Part shown: piece after piece, positions 1-10,769 of the stretch
Position numbering within the stretch: the first letter of the stretch is position 1
Layout of the letters: every line of letters begins with the position of its first letter
Assembly: GCA_019426215.1 (NCBI GenBank)
Contig: CM033404.1
Location: forward strand, 5,456,001-5,520,000
Length of the DNA: 64,000 nt
Reading direction: 5' to 3'
DNA from: Buddleja alternifolia
Lineage: Eukaryota > Streptophyta > Magnoliopsida > Lamiales > Scrophulariaceae
Notes under the pieces: generated by a model
Told to the model about the DNA's origin: nothing
What the model saw: only the letters and a program-made list of their open reading frames with translations
Databases searched by the model: none
Made by a program: the position numbers and the translations under genes

Positions 1-2
1 AG

Positions 3-302
3 CAAAGGCCGCAAAACGCTTACCGCAGTTTCTCCGAGAACTCGACGGGGCGGAGCTACCACCTCCTCCTCGCCGGAGATTCCGCCGAGGGATCTTCTCA
101 TAGAAGGACCCGCTCCGACTTCCAGACGACGTCGTCCGCCGTTGATTCAGGGTCGGGTCCGGAGTATTTGACCCGCGTGAAAAGCTACGTTGCCGGATCC
201 TCTCCTTCGACTGTCAATAATGGCTTGATGAGGCGGAATGGTTTCAATTCCGCCGCCGAGAATTACCGAGATTCTCCCAGGACGTATCTTTCCGGCCGAT
301 GA
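3..302 (+). CDS. 3' end of an unrecognised protein-coding gene (partial)
   Basis: An open frame runs from the window edge to a TGA at 300-302, encoding about 99 residues rich in Ser, Arg, Gly and Asn. The GC content and codon use are clearly higher in GC than the flanking DNA, as expected for a coding exon. Recognisable stretches are RRTRSDFQTTSS and PEYLTRVKSYVAG near the middle and a C-terminal SPRTYLSGR. There is no membrane segment or cysteine motif. I do not recognise the family. The start and any upstream exons lie outside the window. The frame is the only one uninterrupted over the whole segment, and the sequence becomes AT-rich straight after the stop, as in a 3' UTR. Confidence 0.6.
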   Translation, partial: QRPQNAYRSFSENSTGRSYHLLLAGDSAEGSSHRRTRSDFQTTSSAVDSGSGPEYLTRVKSYVAGSSPSTVNNGLMRRNGFNSAAENYRDSPRTYLSGR

Positions 303-1413
303 AATGAAAAAAGAAAAGAGAAAAGGATTTATTATTATTACCAAGAATATTTAAATGTATTTGATTGATTGTGTTGTGTTATTCTTTTGTGATGATGTTT
401 CAATTCTAGATTTCAATAGAAAATCGAGGAATGTAAATGTAATTATATATTTATATATATGCTGAAGCAAGTGTAAACTGATTAATCTCCAGCAATTATT
501 TATCCAATTCTAATTATTTATTCAATCTTTCATTTTTACGTTCTTCGTCATCTGTTTTGTCTTTTCTTGTTTGTTTGTCAGACGATTGTTCATTTTATCT
601 CGAGCTGTCTGTTTTGTCTTTTCTGGTTTGTTTGTTAGACGGTTGTTCATTTTATCGCTCGAGCTGTTCTAGGTGCTAAACCGCGGCTCAAGTTTTTGTG
701 GCTTGGTCCTCGAATTCTTCTTATTCTGATTAAAACGTTTTTGGCACTGAATCATAAATAATCTTTCGATCCTGTAAGCAAGATTTTGCTCAAATTATTT
801 TCTTTTTAATTTTCATAAATTTTGTCTTATTGATAATACTCCTTGATATTTTATTGCAATGAATTTTGTAACTAATTCGTTTCTCTTTATTTTAAAAGGT
901 GATGAGTTAATTAAATATAATCTTTTCTAACATAAAACTTTTTGCTTTTCTGGTGTGCCTACTTCTCCCTTCGGGATGGCACTGAGTCCGGATAGAATGA
1001 GTATCCGCCTCGGACTCACCTTATTTGAGAGCAAGTATGAGTCTAATAAAATGGGGCCGGGTCATATTCAAAAATTAAAATTCTAGCTTTAACAAATCCA
1101 TTAAATACTCGCTCCAGACTTGGACCCAGACTCGCCACGTTTGTTGTATATATCGTTAGTTATAATTTAGTATTTATAAATTTTAATTAATAATATTAGT
1201 TAAGACTCAAGAAAAAAGTGCTCTTCGACGTAGTAGTGTATTACACAGCAGCAACTCAGCAAAAATTTAAGTTCTCATTTCTCAGGCAAATTGAATACAG
1301 AGACTTTAATTTTTACATTTAAATACGTGATGAACTTGTATTTTTGGATGTATTTATATTGATTTGATGTTATTTTATACATTTTGAATGTGTTTGCCAG
1401 AATTGGATATAGA
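303..1413. other. Intergenic region downstream of the partial gene
   Basis: No gene is visible here. The first 200 bases probably include the 3' UTR of the gene ending at 302. A two-copy tandem repeat sits at 551-666. Around 955-1140 there is a GC-richer block (gagtatccgcctcggactcacc) that resembles repeat DNA, but I could not define its ends. Confidence 0.5.
551..666. repeat. Tandem duplication, about 57-59 bp x 2
   Basis: The unit beginning TCTGTTTTGTCTTTTC and ending CTCGAGCTG occurs twice head to tail (551-607 and 608-666) with a few substitutions and a 2-bp indel. It lies about 250 bp after the stop codon of the gene at the window start. Confidence 0.8.
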
Positions 1414-1753
1414 CAAAAAGAAGGCCAAATTTCACGAATAGTCCTTTTTTTCAATCATTTGTACCATTTTAGTCTAGCTTTTCTCAGTTGCGCTCAATTA
1501 GTCCCTCAGTTCTCATTTTCATCCCACCAGGTCCATGGACTCAATTTTCCATCCAAAACTGACGGGACAACCTACAATCTGACGGACCCCATGTTAAGGC
1601 AGGGTTATTTTTGAGTTTTTACCAAATATTTTCCTCCAAAACTTCCCACCTATCATTCTGAATCAATTAAAGGAGGGTTGCATGTGAAAGGCTTCAATAC
1701 TTGCAGCAAAAATTCACAAAGCACATAGGAAAGGTTAGATTTGCTACCGTGGC

Positions 1754-2210
1754 CAGGGGCGGACAGAAGTGTAAGTAGGGGGCAGTGCCCCCACTGAAAT
1801 TCTTGTTTTTTTTTTGTATACACAAAATTTTTAATTTTAATTTATTAATTGCATTAATGCCCCCACTCAAAATTATTAAGTGCCCCCCTCAATTTTGAAA
1901 GTATTAAATGCCCCCCTTAATTTTGAAAAATTATTTTTTTACCTTACAAATTTTTTTATATTTGAATTTCGCCCCCCTCAAGATCGAAAAATATCACGTT
2001 TTCTCCTTTTACTTTGAGTTCACCCCCAAAACCCAAAATTCTGACTATAACAAAAGAAGTATAAAAGTATAAATTATGTCAAAAGTTGTAATTGAACTTA
2101 ATTAGTTATTATATTTTCTCCCATAAATATAGCGTACCGTCTTGCCCCCCGCACCCCCTCGGTAAAATTCCTAGTGCCCCCACTGAGCTCGGTTTCTGAA
2201 TCCACCACTG
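1754..2210. mobile_element. hAT-type MITE nested in the MULE
   Basis: The element begins CAGGGGCGGACAG and ends CTGAATCCACCACTG, imperfect inverted ends of the CAGNGGNGGA type used by hAT transposons. It is flanked by an exact 8-bp duplication ACCGTGGC (1746-1753 and 2211-2218). It is 457 bp long and non-coding. Its interior repeats the GTGCCCCC motif. It interrupts the MULE interior just upstream of the GRF coding block. Confidence 0.9.
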
Positions 2211-2218
2211 ACCGTGGC

Positions 2219-2666
2219 CAACAAGAAAAGGTAAAAACTTCATGGACGGACGGAACCCCGCAAGAAGATTTTTCGGATGTGACAGTTACGAGGTAAAACA
2301 TTTTTCTTGCATTATTTCTCAGTTTTCTCTCGGTTTTTGTTAATTTTTGGGCCTGAATGTAAACAGGAGAATGGAGGTTATGGCTTCTTTTCATGCCTCG
2401 ATCCTCCTATGTGTGAGAGGTCCAAAAATGTGATACTTGGCTTGCTAAGGTCCATTAGAAATTTAGAACAATGGAAGAAGCAAAAAGAAAGGCTAACAAG
2501 AGGGAGAGGAAGCTTCGGTGCCTTGTGGGTTATGTTCGTTGTGCTTTGGATTGCTACAAGTGGGAGTGAAGCTGGAAGTGAAGGAAAAAATCATTCATCA
2601 ACAACAAAAATCCATTCATCGAAAGTACCAACTAAACAACAAAAAATGATTCATCAATCCAAATAA
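2219..2666 (+). pseudogene. GRF-type zinc-finger fragment carried by the MULE
   Basis: Two exon-like blocks join in frame. The first ends at 2292 before gtaaaa and encodes NPARRFFGCDSYE. The second starts at 2367 after aaacag and encodes ENGGYGFF, then LDPPMCERSKNVILGLL. It ends at TAA 2664-2666. The order GRRF-x-GC, then GFF-x-W/C-x-DPPMC-x-RS is that of plant GRF zinc-finger proteins, often followed by a coiled coil and one membrane helix. Here LWVMFVVLWIAT is a plausible helix. A zinc ligand usually found before GFF appears replaced by Tyr (GGYGFF), and the segment upstream is cut by the hAT insertion. It is therefore probably captured and dead rather than an expressed gene. Confidence 0.6.
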
Positions 2667-3509
2667 GCCACTAACTAAATATATAAACTTTCTTCTACTC
2701 AAACTTACCATAGTTAGGGGTGCCATCATCTCCTCTAGCACGAAGTATCATCGTCTTTCAGTATTAAACTAAAAAAATGGTTAATTAGAGATATTTTGAA
2801 ATACCTAATATTCTAGGGTTTACGTAGGTTGGGAAAAAGAGTGGGGAAATTAGGGATTTACGTGGGTTGGAAAAAAGGAGTTGGGAAAATAAGGTTAAAA
2901 AACATCCTCCAAATGAAATACAGGTTTTGCCATTTATACTTAACATTTTCTGTTTGATTCCGTCAATTTTGGACGAAAAATTGAGCCCATGGACTTTGGT
3001 GGGATGAAAAATGAGATTTGAGGGATTAATTGAGCGCAATTGAGAAAAAAGGGACTAAAGTTGGACAAATACTTGAAGAAAGGGACTATTGGTGAGATTT
3101 GGCCCAAAAAGAAAGTAAGAAAATATAGAAGCCAGACCTAGTCCACCAGGTAGGACACACCCCGCAAGGTAGAACCACGTCACCAGATACCCAGCGGGTC
3201 CGAATTGACACCGGGACGGGTCTCGAGCCCTACAGTATCCTACTCATACCCGCTCAATTGTTTTGGCATCTCTATTCTCCCTCACTTTCATGTGTATATT
3301 ACTAATTGACAATGTAAGAAGGTCAATCCTACTTCGCAACCCATGTAAGAGACTTTATCCACATTTTTGTATAAATTTTTAAGTCAAGTGTATTTTTGTT
3401 GTTGTGTGTATAAAATTTTAAATTGAAATAATTAAGCATAAATCCCTTATAAGTTCTTCATTGAACTACATGACTTGAGAGATTTAGGTACATACTATTT
3501 TATCTCAAA

Positions 3510-3903
3510 GGGATAATAGCAGACACCCCCCTTAATTATGGGGTGATGTTCACTTTGCCCCCTAATTTATTGAAATGTGCACTTTGCCCCTTCACTTATC
3601 ATAAAATGTGCACTTCACCCCACGGACAGTTCGGACAGATTCGGGCACCACACTTATCATAAAAATTAGACTTTTGCCCCCTGACTTATGTGTCTTTGTA
3701 GCACTTTGCCCCCTGACTTATGTGTTTTTGTAGCATTTTGTCCCCTCACTTATGTATTTTATAGCACTTTGCCCCTGCCCGAGCTGCCCAAAAGGGTGAA
3801 GTGCACATTTTATGATAAGTGAGGGGGCAAAGTGCACATTTCAATAAGTTAGGGGGCAAAGTGCACATCACCCCATAATTGAGGGGGTGTCTGCCATTAT
3901 CCC
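3510..3903. mobile_element. Mutator-like MITE, family GGGATAAT (copy 1)
   Basis: The element is 394 bp with inverted repeats of roughly 110 bp. It starts GGGATAATAGCAGACACCCC and ends with the matching GTGTCTGCCATTATCCC. It is flanked by an exact 9-bp duplication TATCTCAAA (3501-3509 and 3904-3912). The arms carry the repeated phrase GTGCACTTTGCCCC. A related copy with its own 9-bp duplication lies at 63282-63600. Confidence 0.92.
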
Positions 3904-3912
3904 TATCTCAAA

Positions 3913-4781
3913 CTAGAAGCACAAGTGCACAACTTGTCTTCCTTAATATTTCCCTCAATAAAATAACAAATTAATGAATTAACATGTGTTGGTGACAACA
4001 GTTGACGAACTACTAGTCATGAATAGCTCTAACCAATGAGCCGAGCGGACTCGAAAATAGCTCAAAAGCCTAGAAATACTTGTTAGAAGGCTCGTGAGCC
4101 TGAATAAAAAAAATATTTTGTTTATTTATTTATTAATATATGTAAAAAATAATATCTATTCATTTATTAATATATACATATATAATATAATATGCATAAA
4201 TAAAAAAATATTTTGTTTATTTAGTTATTAATATATACATATATATCATATAATATGTATAAATAATGATATAATTAATATTTACATAATTATATTTTAA
4301 TAATATATGTATATTAATACAAAATTATAATATATACATATTAAAAAAATATATATATTTCTGACTTCGAGCTCAAGCTCATTTTTCTCAGGCTCGTTGA
4401 TCTCGAGCTGGAGCCGAGAAATTTGATCAGGCTCAACTCATGGGCACCCCTAGCCGTGAAGCTTTGTTTGATCAATGATCGGTTTGTGGTTTGAAAATCA
4501 GCAAGAACTCCTATGATATTGACTTCCAAAGCTACTAGCCCACTAGCTAAATTTTTTTCTGATTAAATAAACAAGTCTTTACCCCCGAAAAGAAAATAAC
4601 AAAAAACATATTACTAATTATTATTATATCAAATTTCGATTTATCAAATAGAATAATCAAAAGAAGGCAAATAGGATCGGAGGGGGGGGGGGGGGGGGGG
4701 GGTATAACAGTAATATGAAGGTGGAGACGAAGCAAGAAATAAAACCCCTCAAAACCTGCAAAATTTCAATTCACTCCTGCA
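3913..4781. other. Intergenic region with AT-rich repeats and an upstream 21-G tract
   Basis: No gene is visible. 4080-4360 is very AT-rich with recurring AATATATACATAT units. 4365-4455 carries GAGCTCAAGCTC-type repeats ending GGGCACCCCTAG, similar to the terminus of a degenerate hAT MITE. A run of 21 G lies at 4682-4702. The last 80 bases are probably promoter and 5' UTR of the gene starting at 4782. Confidence 0.5.
4682..4702 (+). repeat. Homopolymer run of 21 G upstream of the RlmN-type gene
   Basis: Twenty-one consecutive G occur 80 bp before the start codon at 4782. Such a run could form a G-quadruplex. Length calls in homopolymers are error-prone, so the exact number is uncertain. Confidence 0.8.
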
Positions 4782-7700
4782 ATGGCATATAAATCGGTAT
4801 TCGATGCTTCCGCCATTAAATCCGATTTCGAGCTCGCCGGACTAAACCCTAATTTCATCCCCCTCATCTGGAAGCACATCTTGCAAAACCCTAATTGCGG
4901 GTGGGATGAAATTCCGTCATTACCCTCCGCCGCTTACCCTCTCCTCCGTTCAAAGTACAAGCCCTCCACTTCCACTCTCCATTCCGCCATAGATTCCTCC
5001 GATCAGGTCACCACTAAGCTTCTCATCAAGTTACAGGTAAAAAGGGGATCAATTATTGACTGCTCTATAATTTGTTACAAGTTTTTTCTGATTGTACAAT
5101 TTGACGTGCACAATGTGAGAACGAGACGACTCGAATAAGTTGTTATTCAAACCTGTTTGAATTGTTACGAGCATCAAAATTTGTGATTGAGCTTGGTTTG
5201 ATTGTTGATTGAGCCGAGCTCAAACTAGCTTTATTCGAGGTGAATACGAGTGCAGCTCGAGTAGCTTGATTTTTTTGCTATCTTATTTTACTAATAGAGT
5301 TGAGCTCGAGCGGAACTTCAAAACATAGAAAACACAAAAACTTGTTCAAGCTTGGTATGATATGTTAATGAACCGAGCTCAAATGAACTTTTAATGATCA
5401 ATCTCAACTACTCGAGTTGAGTCGAGTATCAATTAGTTTGGTTGTTGATTCAACCCTAACTAGAAATATATCAAAAGAATGAGTAAATACATATAAGAAT
5501 ACGGTTAAAGAAAATTGAAATATGATGTTGCTTTATGTGCACAAAAATCAGCACAACAGTGTCAATGTGAATGTATTATCTAGTTGTATATATCCAAGCA
5601 CATGGAAGAACATTGGGAGATGGGGGGAGGTGTAGTCCGGTCGGTCGAGTCCCCTACTAGTTTTGCAACTTATTCTGTTGATGGTTATGATGTCGTATAT
5701 GTGTTCTGACCATACCGTTTTGTTGATAGAATGGAGAATTTGTGGAGGCAGTGGTAATGAGATATGATACGCGATTGGGTAAATATGACGGAAAGCCTCG
5801 TCCTGGTGGTCTTAGGTCAACGTTGTGTGTATCCTCTCAGGTAGGATATGCTACTTTGAACTATCAAAAGCACCATTACTAATATTAAAGACTTGCTTTG
5901 GTTTCAATCTGGATACTTCAATCATTCAATAATAATTGTTACGTTCTTCTGACTTTAGGTTGGATGCAAAATGGGTTGCAACTTTTGTGCGACAGGAAGC
6001 ATGGGATTTAAAAACAATCTTTCAACAGGAGAAATTTTGGAACAATTGGTGCATGCTTCTCGTATATCAACTATTCGCAATGTTGTCTTTATGGTATCAT
6101 GCTATACTCTCTCTTTCAATGTTGTTGGCTACCAAATTATTTTCACTTTATTGATTGTTGATTAAAACTGTCCTAGCAATACACATTGTCGAGTTTTCAA
6201 AGTGTGGTTGTATTACATGAAGCTTATATTCGTTTGTAATGCACACTTGAAATCTTGTCTTGGATAGTATGCACTTGCTCTATTTTCTTAAACCTGCAGG
6301 TTATGTGCTCATATTTCTTGTTTCAGTTTCGAAAAAATAGACCAACTACTCTTTCCTTGTTAGAGTTTCATTCAATGATTAGGGTTAAGCAAGCAGTTTA
6401 AGTCATTAGACGTTGAATTAGAGTGATACTATAGCTCACACTAAACAATACCATATACATTTTACAGTGACTTTGCTTTTCTGGAAACTGAAGAAATAAG
6501 ATGAAATTATTGCTTCTAAATGTTTTTTACTACCTTCAAAAGTCAAGCAAGATAATCGCGTTTGTAACTGTTAGTATTGCTGTGTGGGAATGAACTTGAA
6601 TTGATTGTTATTTTTTCATGATCATTTGTTGTGAGCAGGGAATGGGAGAGCCACTAAATAACTACTCCTCAGTGGTGGAAGCTATCAGAGCCATGACAGC
6701 TCCTCCATTTCAGCTCTCACCAAAGAAAATTACTGTCTCAACGGTGCGCTACATACTCTTCCCATGCTAGTTTTTTTATTGATAGTTTTTGTAAACTTAT
6801 CTATCCGTAACTTCTAATGTTGTATGCGAAGTACCCGCTTACCCTTCTGATCACCGGACATCTTAAATTTCACAAAATCCATCTACTTAATCATGTATTA
6901 TGTGCAAAAATTTTGTGGCAATGTGTAAAAAGTATTTTACACTATTGAATTTATGCAGGTTGGAATCATCCATGCTATTAGCAAGCTGCATAAAGACTTA
7001 CCCAACTTGAACCTAGCAGTGTCACTACATGCACCAGTACAAGACATCCGCTGTCAAATAATGCCTGCTGCAAGGGCTTTTCCGTTGGAAAGACTTATGA
7101 ATACATTGCGTGAATATCAAACTAGCAGGTTTTATTTATAGGCATTTAAAAATAAAATAAAATTGAAATTGCAATCGCATTATTTGTCCGAATTATAATT
7201 TCCTGGATATATCTCAGTCAGCAAAAAATATTTATCGAGTACATAATGCTTGACGGCATAAACGATGAGGAGCAGCATGCCCATCAGCTAGGCAAGTTGC
7301 TAGAGACATTTCAAGTGGTAAGATTTATACGAGAAATTTGTCGTATTGGTCCAATAGGATAGGACCTGTTGTAGTTTTAGTTTCATGGTTTACAAACTTG
7401 TTAAACTAGTCCAATAACATGCATATTTTTGCAATTTTGGTCCCATCCGTTGAAAAACAAATGAAATTTCATATTGATCACGTGCAATGCACGCGACCAG
7501 ACTAACGATCTTCGTCAGTGTTTAACGGTTGGGACTAATTTTACGAGTTTGTAAACCGTGGAACTAAAATTACAAGAGGACCTATCCTATACTGCAATTT
7601 TCCATTTTATACTGCAGATATACTCTAATTTGCTACATTCATAATGACCGATCACCCGTACACTATTTTAATGTTGATCGTTTGCCATTTCCGACAGGTT

Positions 7701-7931
7701 ATAAACTTGATTCCTTTTAATCCAATTGGATCTCTGAGTTCTTATAATACCAGCAATGATCAGAAAGTCATCAAATTCCAGAGAATACTTAGAGGCACTT
7801 ACAACATCCGAACAACGGTTCGTAAGCAAATGGGCCAAGACATAAGTGGTGCTTGTGGTCAGCTTGTAGTTAATAAGAAGTCCCCCATTACTGCAGATCA
7901 CTTAACTGATATTGAAGATCTCCATATTTGA
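4782..7931 (+). CDS. RlmN/Cfr-family radical SAM RNA methyltransferase
   Basis: Seven exons join in one frame: 4782-5036, 5730-5840, 5959-6093, 6639-6743, 6959-7128, 7218-7317 and 7698-7931. They encode 369 residues. All introns are GT-AG. The family adds methyl to C2 of an adenine in rRNA or tRNA, using S-adenosylmethionine and a 4Fe-4S cluster. The cluster motif CKMGCNFC is in exon 3. The upstream catalytic Cys sits in TLCVSSQ, and the C-terminal methyl-carrying Cys in GACGQL, so all functional cysteines are kept. GMGEPLNNY and LNLAVSLHA are further family motifs. The length matches bacterial RlmN (about 370-380). No clear organelle transit peptide is seen before the catalytic domain. Introns 1 and 6 contain repeat DNA. 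Confidence 0.93.
7331..7603. mobile_element. Mutator-like MITE in intron 6 of the RlmN-type gene
   Basis: It has inverted arms of about 80 bp. The left arm contains ATAGGATAGGACCT and GGTTTACAAACT; the right arm has their complements near 7535-7600. The flanks GATTTATAC and ATTTTATAC match at 7 of 9 positions, suggesting an aged 9-bp duplication. The whole element lies between exon 6 and exon 7. Confidence 0.7.
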
Positions 7932-7965
7932 TGTTTAAGGTCAGACCATCTGCATTTACTTAACC

Positions 7966-8187
7966 TATAGGATAAATTACTAGAAGATCCTAATTACGAA
8001 AAACACCTTGAGATTTGAGAAATTATCATAACTTCCCATGTCAGTAAAAGTGTATTACAATGTCATTCCTATCAGGAAAAAAATAGATTACTATTCCAGC
8101 CACTCTTTTTCGAGTTGTCATAATCCGATAGGGCTGGTAATTTGCAAAATGTCAGGGGTCGTGTGGTAATTATTCAAGGTAAATTAT
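7966..8187. repeat. Copy of the dispersed AATTACC-type MITE family
   Basis: It shares ordered phrases with the elements at 34092-34340, 44340-44590 and 52769-53006: CCTAATTACGAAAAACACC, AAATTATCATAACTTCCC, GGTAATTTGCAAAATG. It lies just after the RlmN-type stop codon, so it may be within the 3' UTR. No target duplication could be assigned. Confidence 0.6.
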
Positions 8188-9182
8188 GAAGTCAGCAGCT
8201 GGTTGGCATTGGCATTGACTGGTGGACTAAAAGCTTCAAATTTAGCTCCTAGGCAAGAAGTGAAATGAACTTGTGTTGCTGTTAGCTTATGCTACAAAGT
8301 TTTAGGATTCTCTTGTAATATTTTTTGGTAGGTGCTTGGAATTTAATTTTGAGTTAATACATGTCTTAAATCTCATATATCTGTTTCTTTTATGCTAAAT
8401 TGTTTCTCATACAAAAAGAATTTATAGTATGAACCCCTCTTGCTTTCTTATATTGTATAGAAGTATAGATAAGAAACAAACAACTATTTATTTAGTTTTG
8501 CATTGATTTGATGTGGCGAGTCGCTTTCTAGACGCCAACAATAAGTTCAATTCTTTTAGTTTTAATCTCTTTCTAAAGAATGTAAATTCAATCGCACTGA
8601 GTAGGGCCAAAAGATGAACCAAACTATTCGATATATACTCGACTCAAGATTATTCAGTAAAAGCTTGCTTTCCATAGATATGCATATTACTTTTTTAATA
8701 AATGAGAATAGTGGGTATTTTTTGTGAAATTCCAAACTGGCCCCCTCAGGCATGACTTCTGTCTATTTGTTTACTCCCATTCACCTCATTGTTAATGAAT
8801 ACAGAACTTAATTTGCATTATATATTACATTATCATCTAATTTCAAATGGGAATTAGATGAAGAAAATGAAACAAAAACGATATAAGAGCCGCACTAATT
8901 TTACAATTACAAAAATGGAAAACCCCTTTTTAGAAAATCTTATATAATTTTTTCTGAGAATACTTTTCTGTATAATTAACCATACTCTCTGCATTACTCA
9001 GCAATAATTAATGAAATAATAGCCTAAATTCGTGTATCTAAAACCAAAAGTCAGCTCTAAGTTATGAAATAGGACCTTTAATTGATGTATCACACATTCA
9101 CAATATAAAAGGCTTAAATTCATGTACCTAGAAGTTCGCATTAATTTAAGTAATATTACCTTTGATTGATGTATCTTAATTG
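8188..9182. other. Intergenic region, no gene seen
   Basis: AT-rich sequence without a supported ORF. At about 9000-9180 a degenerate segment of roughly 95 bp seems to occur twice in tandem (ACCTTTAATTGATGTATC and ACCTTTGATTGATGTATC). Confidence 0.4.
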
Positions 9183-9279
9183 ACCTATAAAGGGTATGAT
9201 CATTCAATTAAATATACCATTAGGCATACAATTATTTACTTAGAAATTATTTCTCAATTCTTTTCATACATTTATCACA

Positions 9280-10008
9280 ATGGCAAAGCTTTTGCCTTCG
9301 TTTTTGGCTGCAATCGTCTTCGTTATCCTCATCACAGGTATAGTTTAGTTATTTTGATCCTTGATTTATCCTTCATATAAATGTTCTTAACTAAGATTTT
9401 AATAAGTACATATATAATTTTCACTTCAAGTAGCTTGATTTTATACCTTTTTTTCTTTCTAAAATCTAAGGTTTATATGTAATTGATTCTTAGAATCAAT
9501 TGTAAGATCCGGTGTAATCACAATAATCTGTAGTAAAATGAATCGGAGGTGGGTTCCACCATCTAGATGCTTTTGTTTTTGGGAAATTTGTAAATTTAGT
9601 TTCACAATCAAAGGTGGTGGCAAAATTAGTCATATTAATTCTACAACTGACATTTCAGGGACAACAGCTTTGAAAAACTCGCGAATTGAGTCCAATTTTT
9701 TATCAAAAAAAATTCCAATTTGGCCGGAAATTTTACAATCAAAGTTGAACTCAATCCATGAATTTTTCAAAGTTACTGCCCCTAAATTGATAGTGGCAGA
9801 AATCAGGGGACTAATTTTGCCAAAGGACTAAATTCTGAATTTTCCCTTTGTTTAATAAACAAAGTGCAAAACATAAGGGAACTCCAAAGAATGATTCTCT
9901 AGTTACAACCTTAATTTTCAGACATCAAAAGAAAAAAAAATACTATAATTACTTAAAACCCTAAAAAAAAAATTCACAAAAAATTGCAAATATTTCATAG
10001 TAATTATC

Positions 10009-10046
<38 letters not shown>

Positions 10047-10307
10047 TCTTTTGTTGATGTAGGTAGTTTGGGTAAATGGCATACATGTCAAACAGAAATA
10101 CCATTTGCATGTGCAACGTCAAATCCAGATTCATGTGTGAATATATGTGGAAGTGCAGTTGGAGGAAATCTAATTCTGATAGAAACTGCGTGTAGAAGAA
10201 GAGCTGGATCAAGTCGTGGCGTTAGCATTTTTTATTGTGAATGTTTTTTCAGTTGTCCTCATACTAGGGATAGTAATAATAATATTGATCTTCATTTTCT
10301 TCCATGA
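9280..10307 (+). CDS. Defensin-like secreted peptide, array member 1
   Basis: Two exons, 9280-9337 and 10063-10307, encode 100 residues. Exon 1 gives a hydrophobic signal peptide starting MAKLLPSFLAAIVFVILIT. A phase-1 intron follows, as in many plant DEFL/LCR genes and in the three paralogues downstream. The mature part has eight cysteines in the order of a cysteine-stabilised alpha-beta fold, with CVNIC (C3-x3-C4) and CEC (C6-x-C7). Unlike members 2-4 it carries a C-terminal tail of about 16 residues after the last Cys. Product is expected to be secreted; the target is unknown. The intron contains a MITE (9581-9846) and a (TA)n tract ending about 20 bp before the acceptor. TATA-like CTATAAAG lies near 9184. 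Confidence 0.78.
9581..9846. mobile_element. Mutator-like MITE in the intron of DEFL member 1
   Basis: Both ends start GGGAAA and carry AATTTAG and GGCAAAATTAGTC in inverted orientation. The flanks TTTGTTTTT (9572-9580) and TTTGTTTAA (9847-9855) match at 7 of 9 bases. It is non-coding, although one frame is open for 97 codons across it. Confidence 0.7.
10011..10043. repeat. (TA)n microsatellite
   Basis: An uninterrupted TA dinucleotide tract in the intron of DEFL member 1, about 20 bp from the splice acceptor. Confidence 0.9.
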
Positions 10308-10769
10308 TAATAATATACTGTCCCAAATCATTGTCTTAAAATATTTATTTTAACGAAGCTATAACAAAACATTTATAAGAAGTATTATTACAATCAACTA
10401 AAAACTATAGAATAAAACTCAAATCTCTAATCAGATTGGCCAATAGATATAGACTTCATTGGCCGTTTTTCTAGTAAACAATACCCATCATATCTATGGA
10501 GTGTCTTGTACCTTCTTGTTTCCATTTAAGGAGGTGTTGATAAAATAACAATCATTTTAAAAAAAATCATTTGATATACTTTGTTTGAATTTTTACTTTG
10601 AAAATTATTTCCGCTTGATTTGAATGTTATTCAAATCGAGTTTGAATGAGTTTTAGTCACGAGTCAAACTCAAATACTCGTATTATTTTACACATACTAT
10701 ATTTTTTTAACTAATTAAGGATGACTTTAAATTTTATCGAGTGAAAAAAATGTATTTAGACTTAGTTTA
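10308..10769. other. Downstream region of DEFL member 1, no gene seen
   Basis: AT-rich. A short block near 10610-10680 repeats CGAGTTTGAATGAG / CACGAGTCAAACTC in both orientations, a degenerate repeat without definable ends. Confidence 0.4.

Larger units (their letters stand above)
1423..3104. mobile_element. Mutator-like element (MULE) with ~145-bp terminal inverted repeats
   Basis: The ends are long inverted repeats. The left end starts GGCCAAATTTCACGAATAG at 1423 and the right end finishes CTATTGGTGAGATTTGGCC at 3104. Similarity continues for roughly 145 bp inward, including the shared block around TGCGCTCAATTA. The element is flanked by an exact 9-bp direct repeat CAAAAAGAA (1414-1422 and 3105-3113). 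Long TIRs plus a 9-bp target duplication are diagnostic of Mutator. No transposase is present. The interior holds a spliced-looking GRF zinc-finger fragment, the pattern of a Pack-MULE or a degenerate MULE. A hAT MITE is nested within it. Confidence 0.9.

Noticed and set aside
9538..9831. 97-codon open frame on the + strand
   Set aside because: It lies wholly within a MITE in the intron of DEFL member 1; no coding signature or homology is recognisable.
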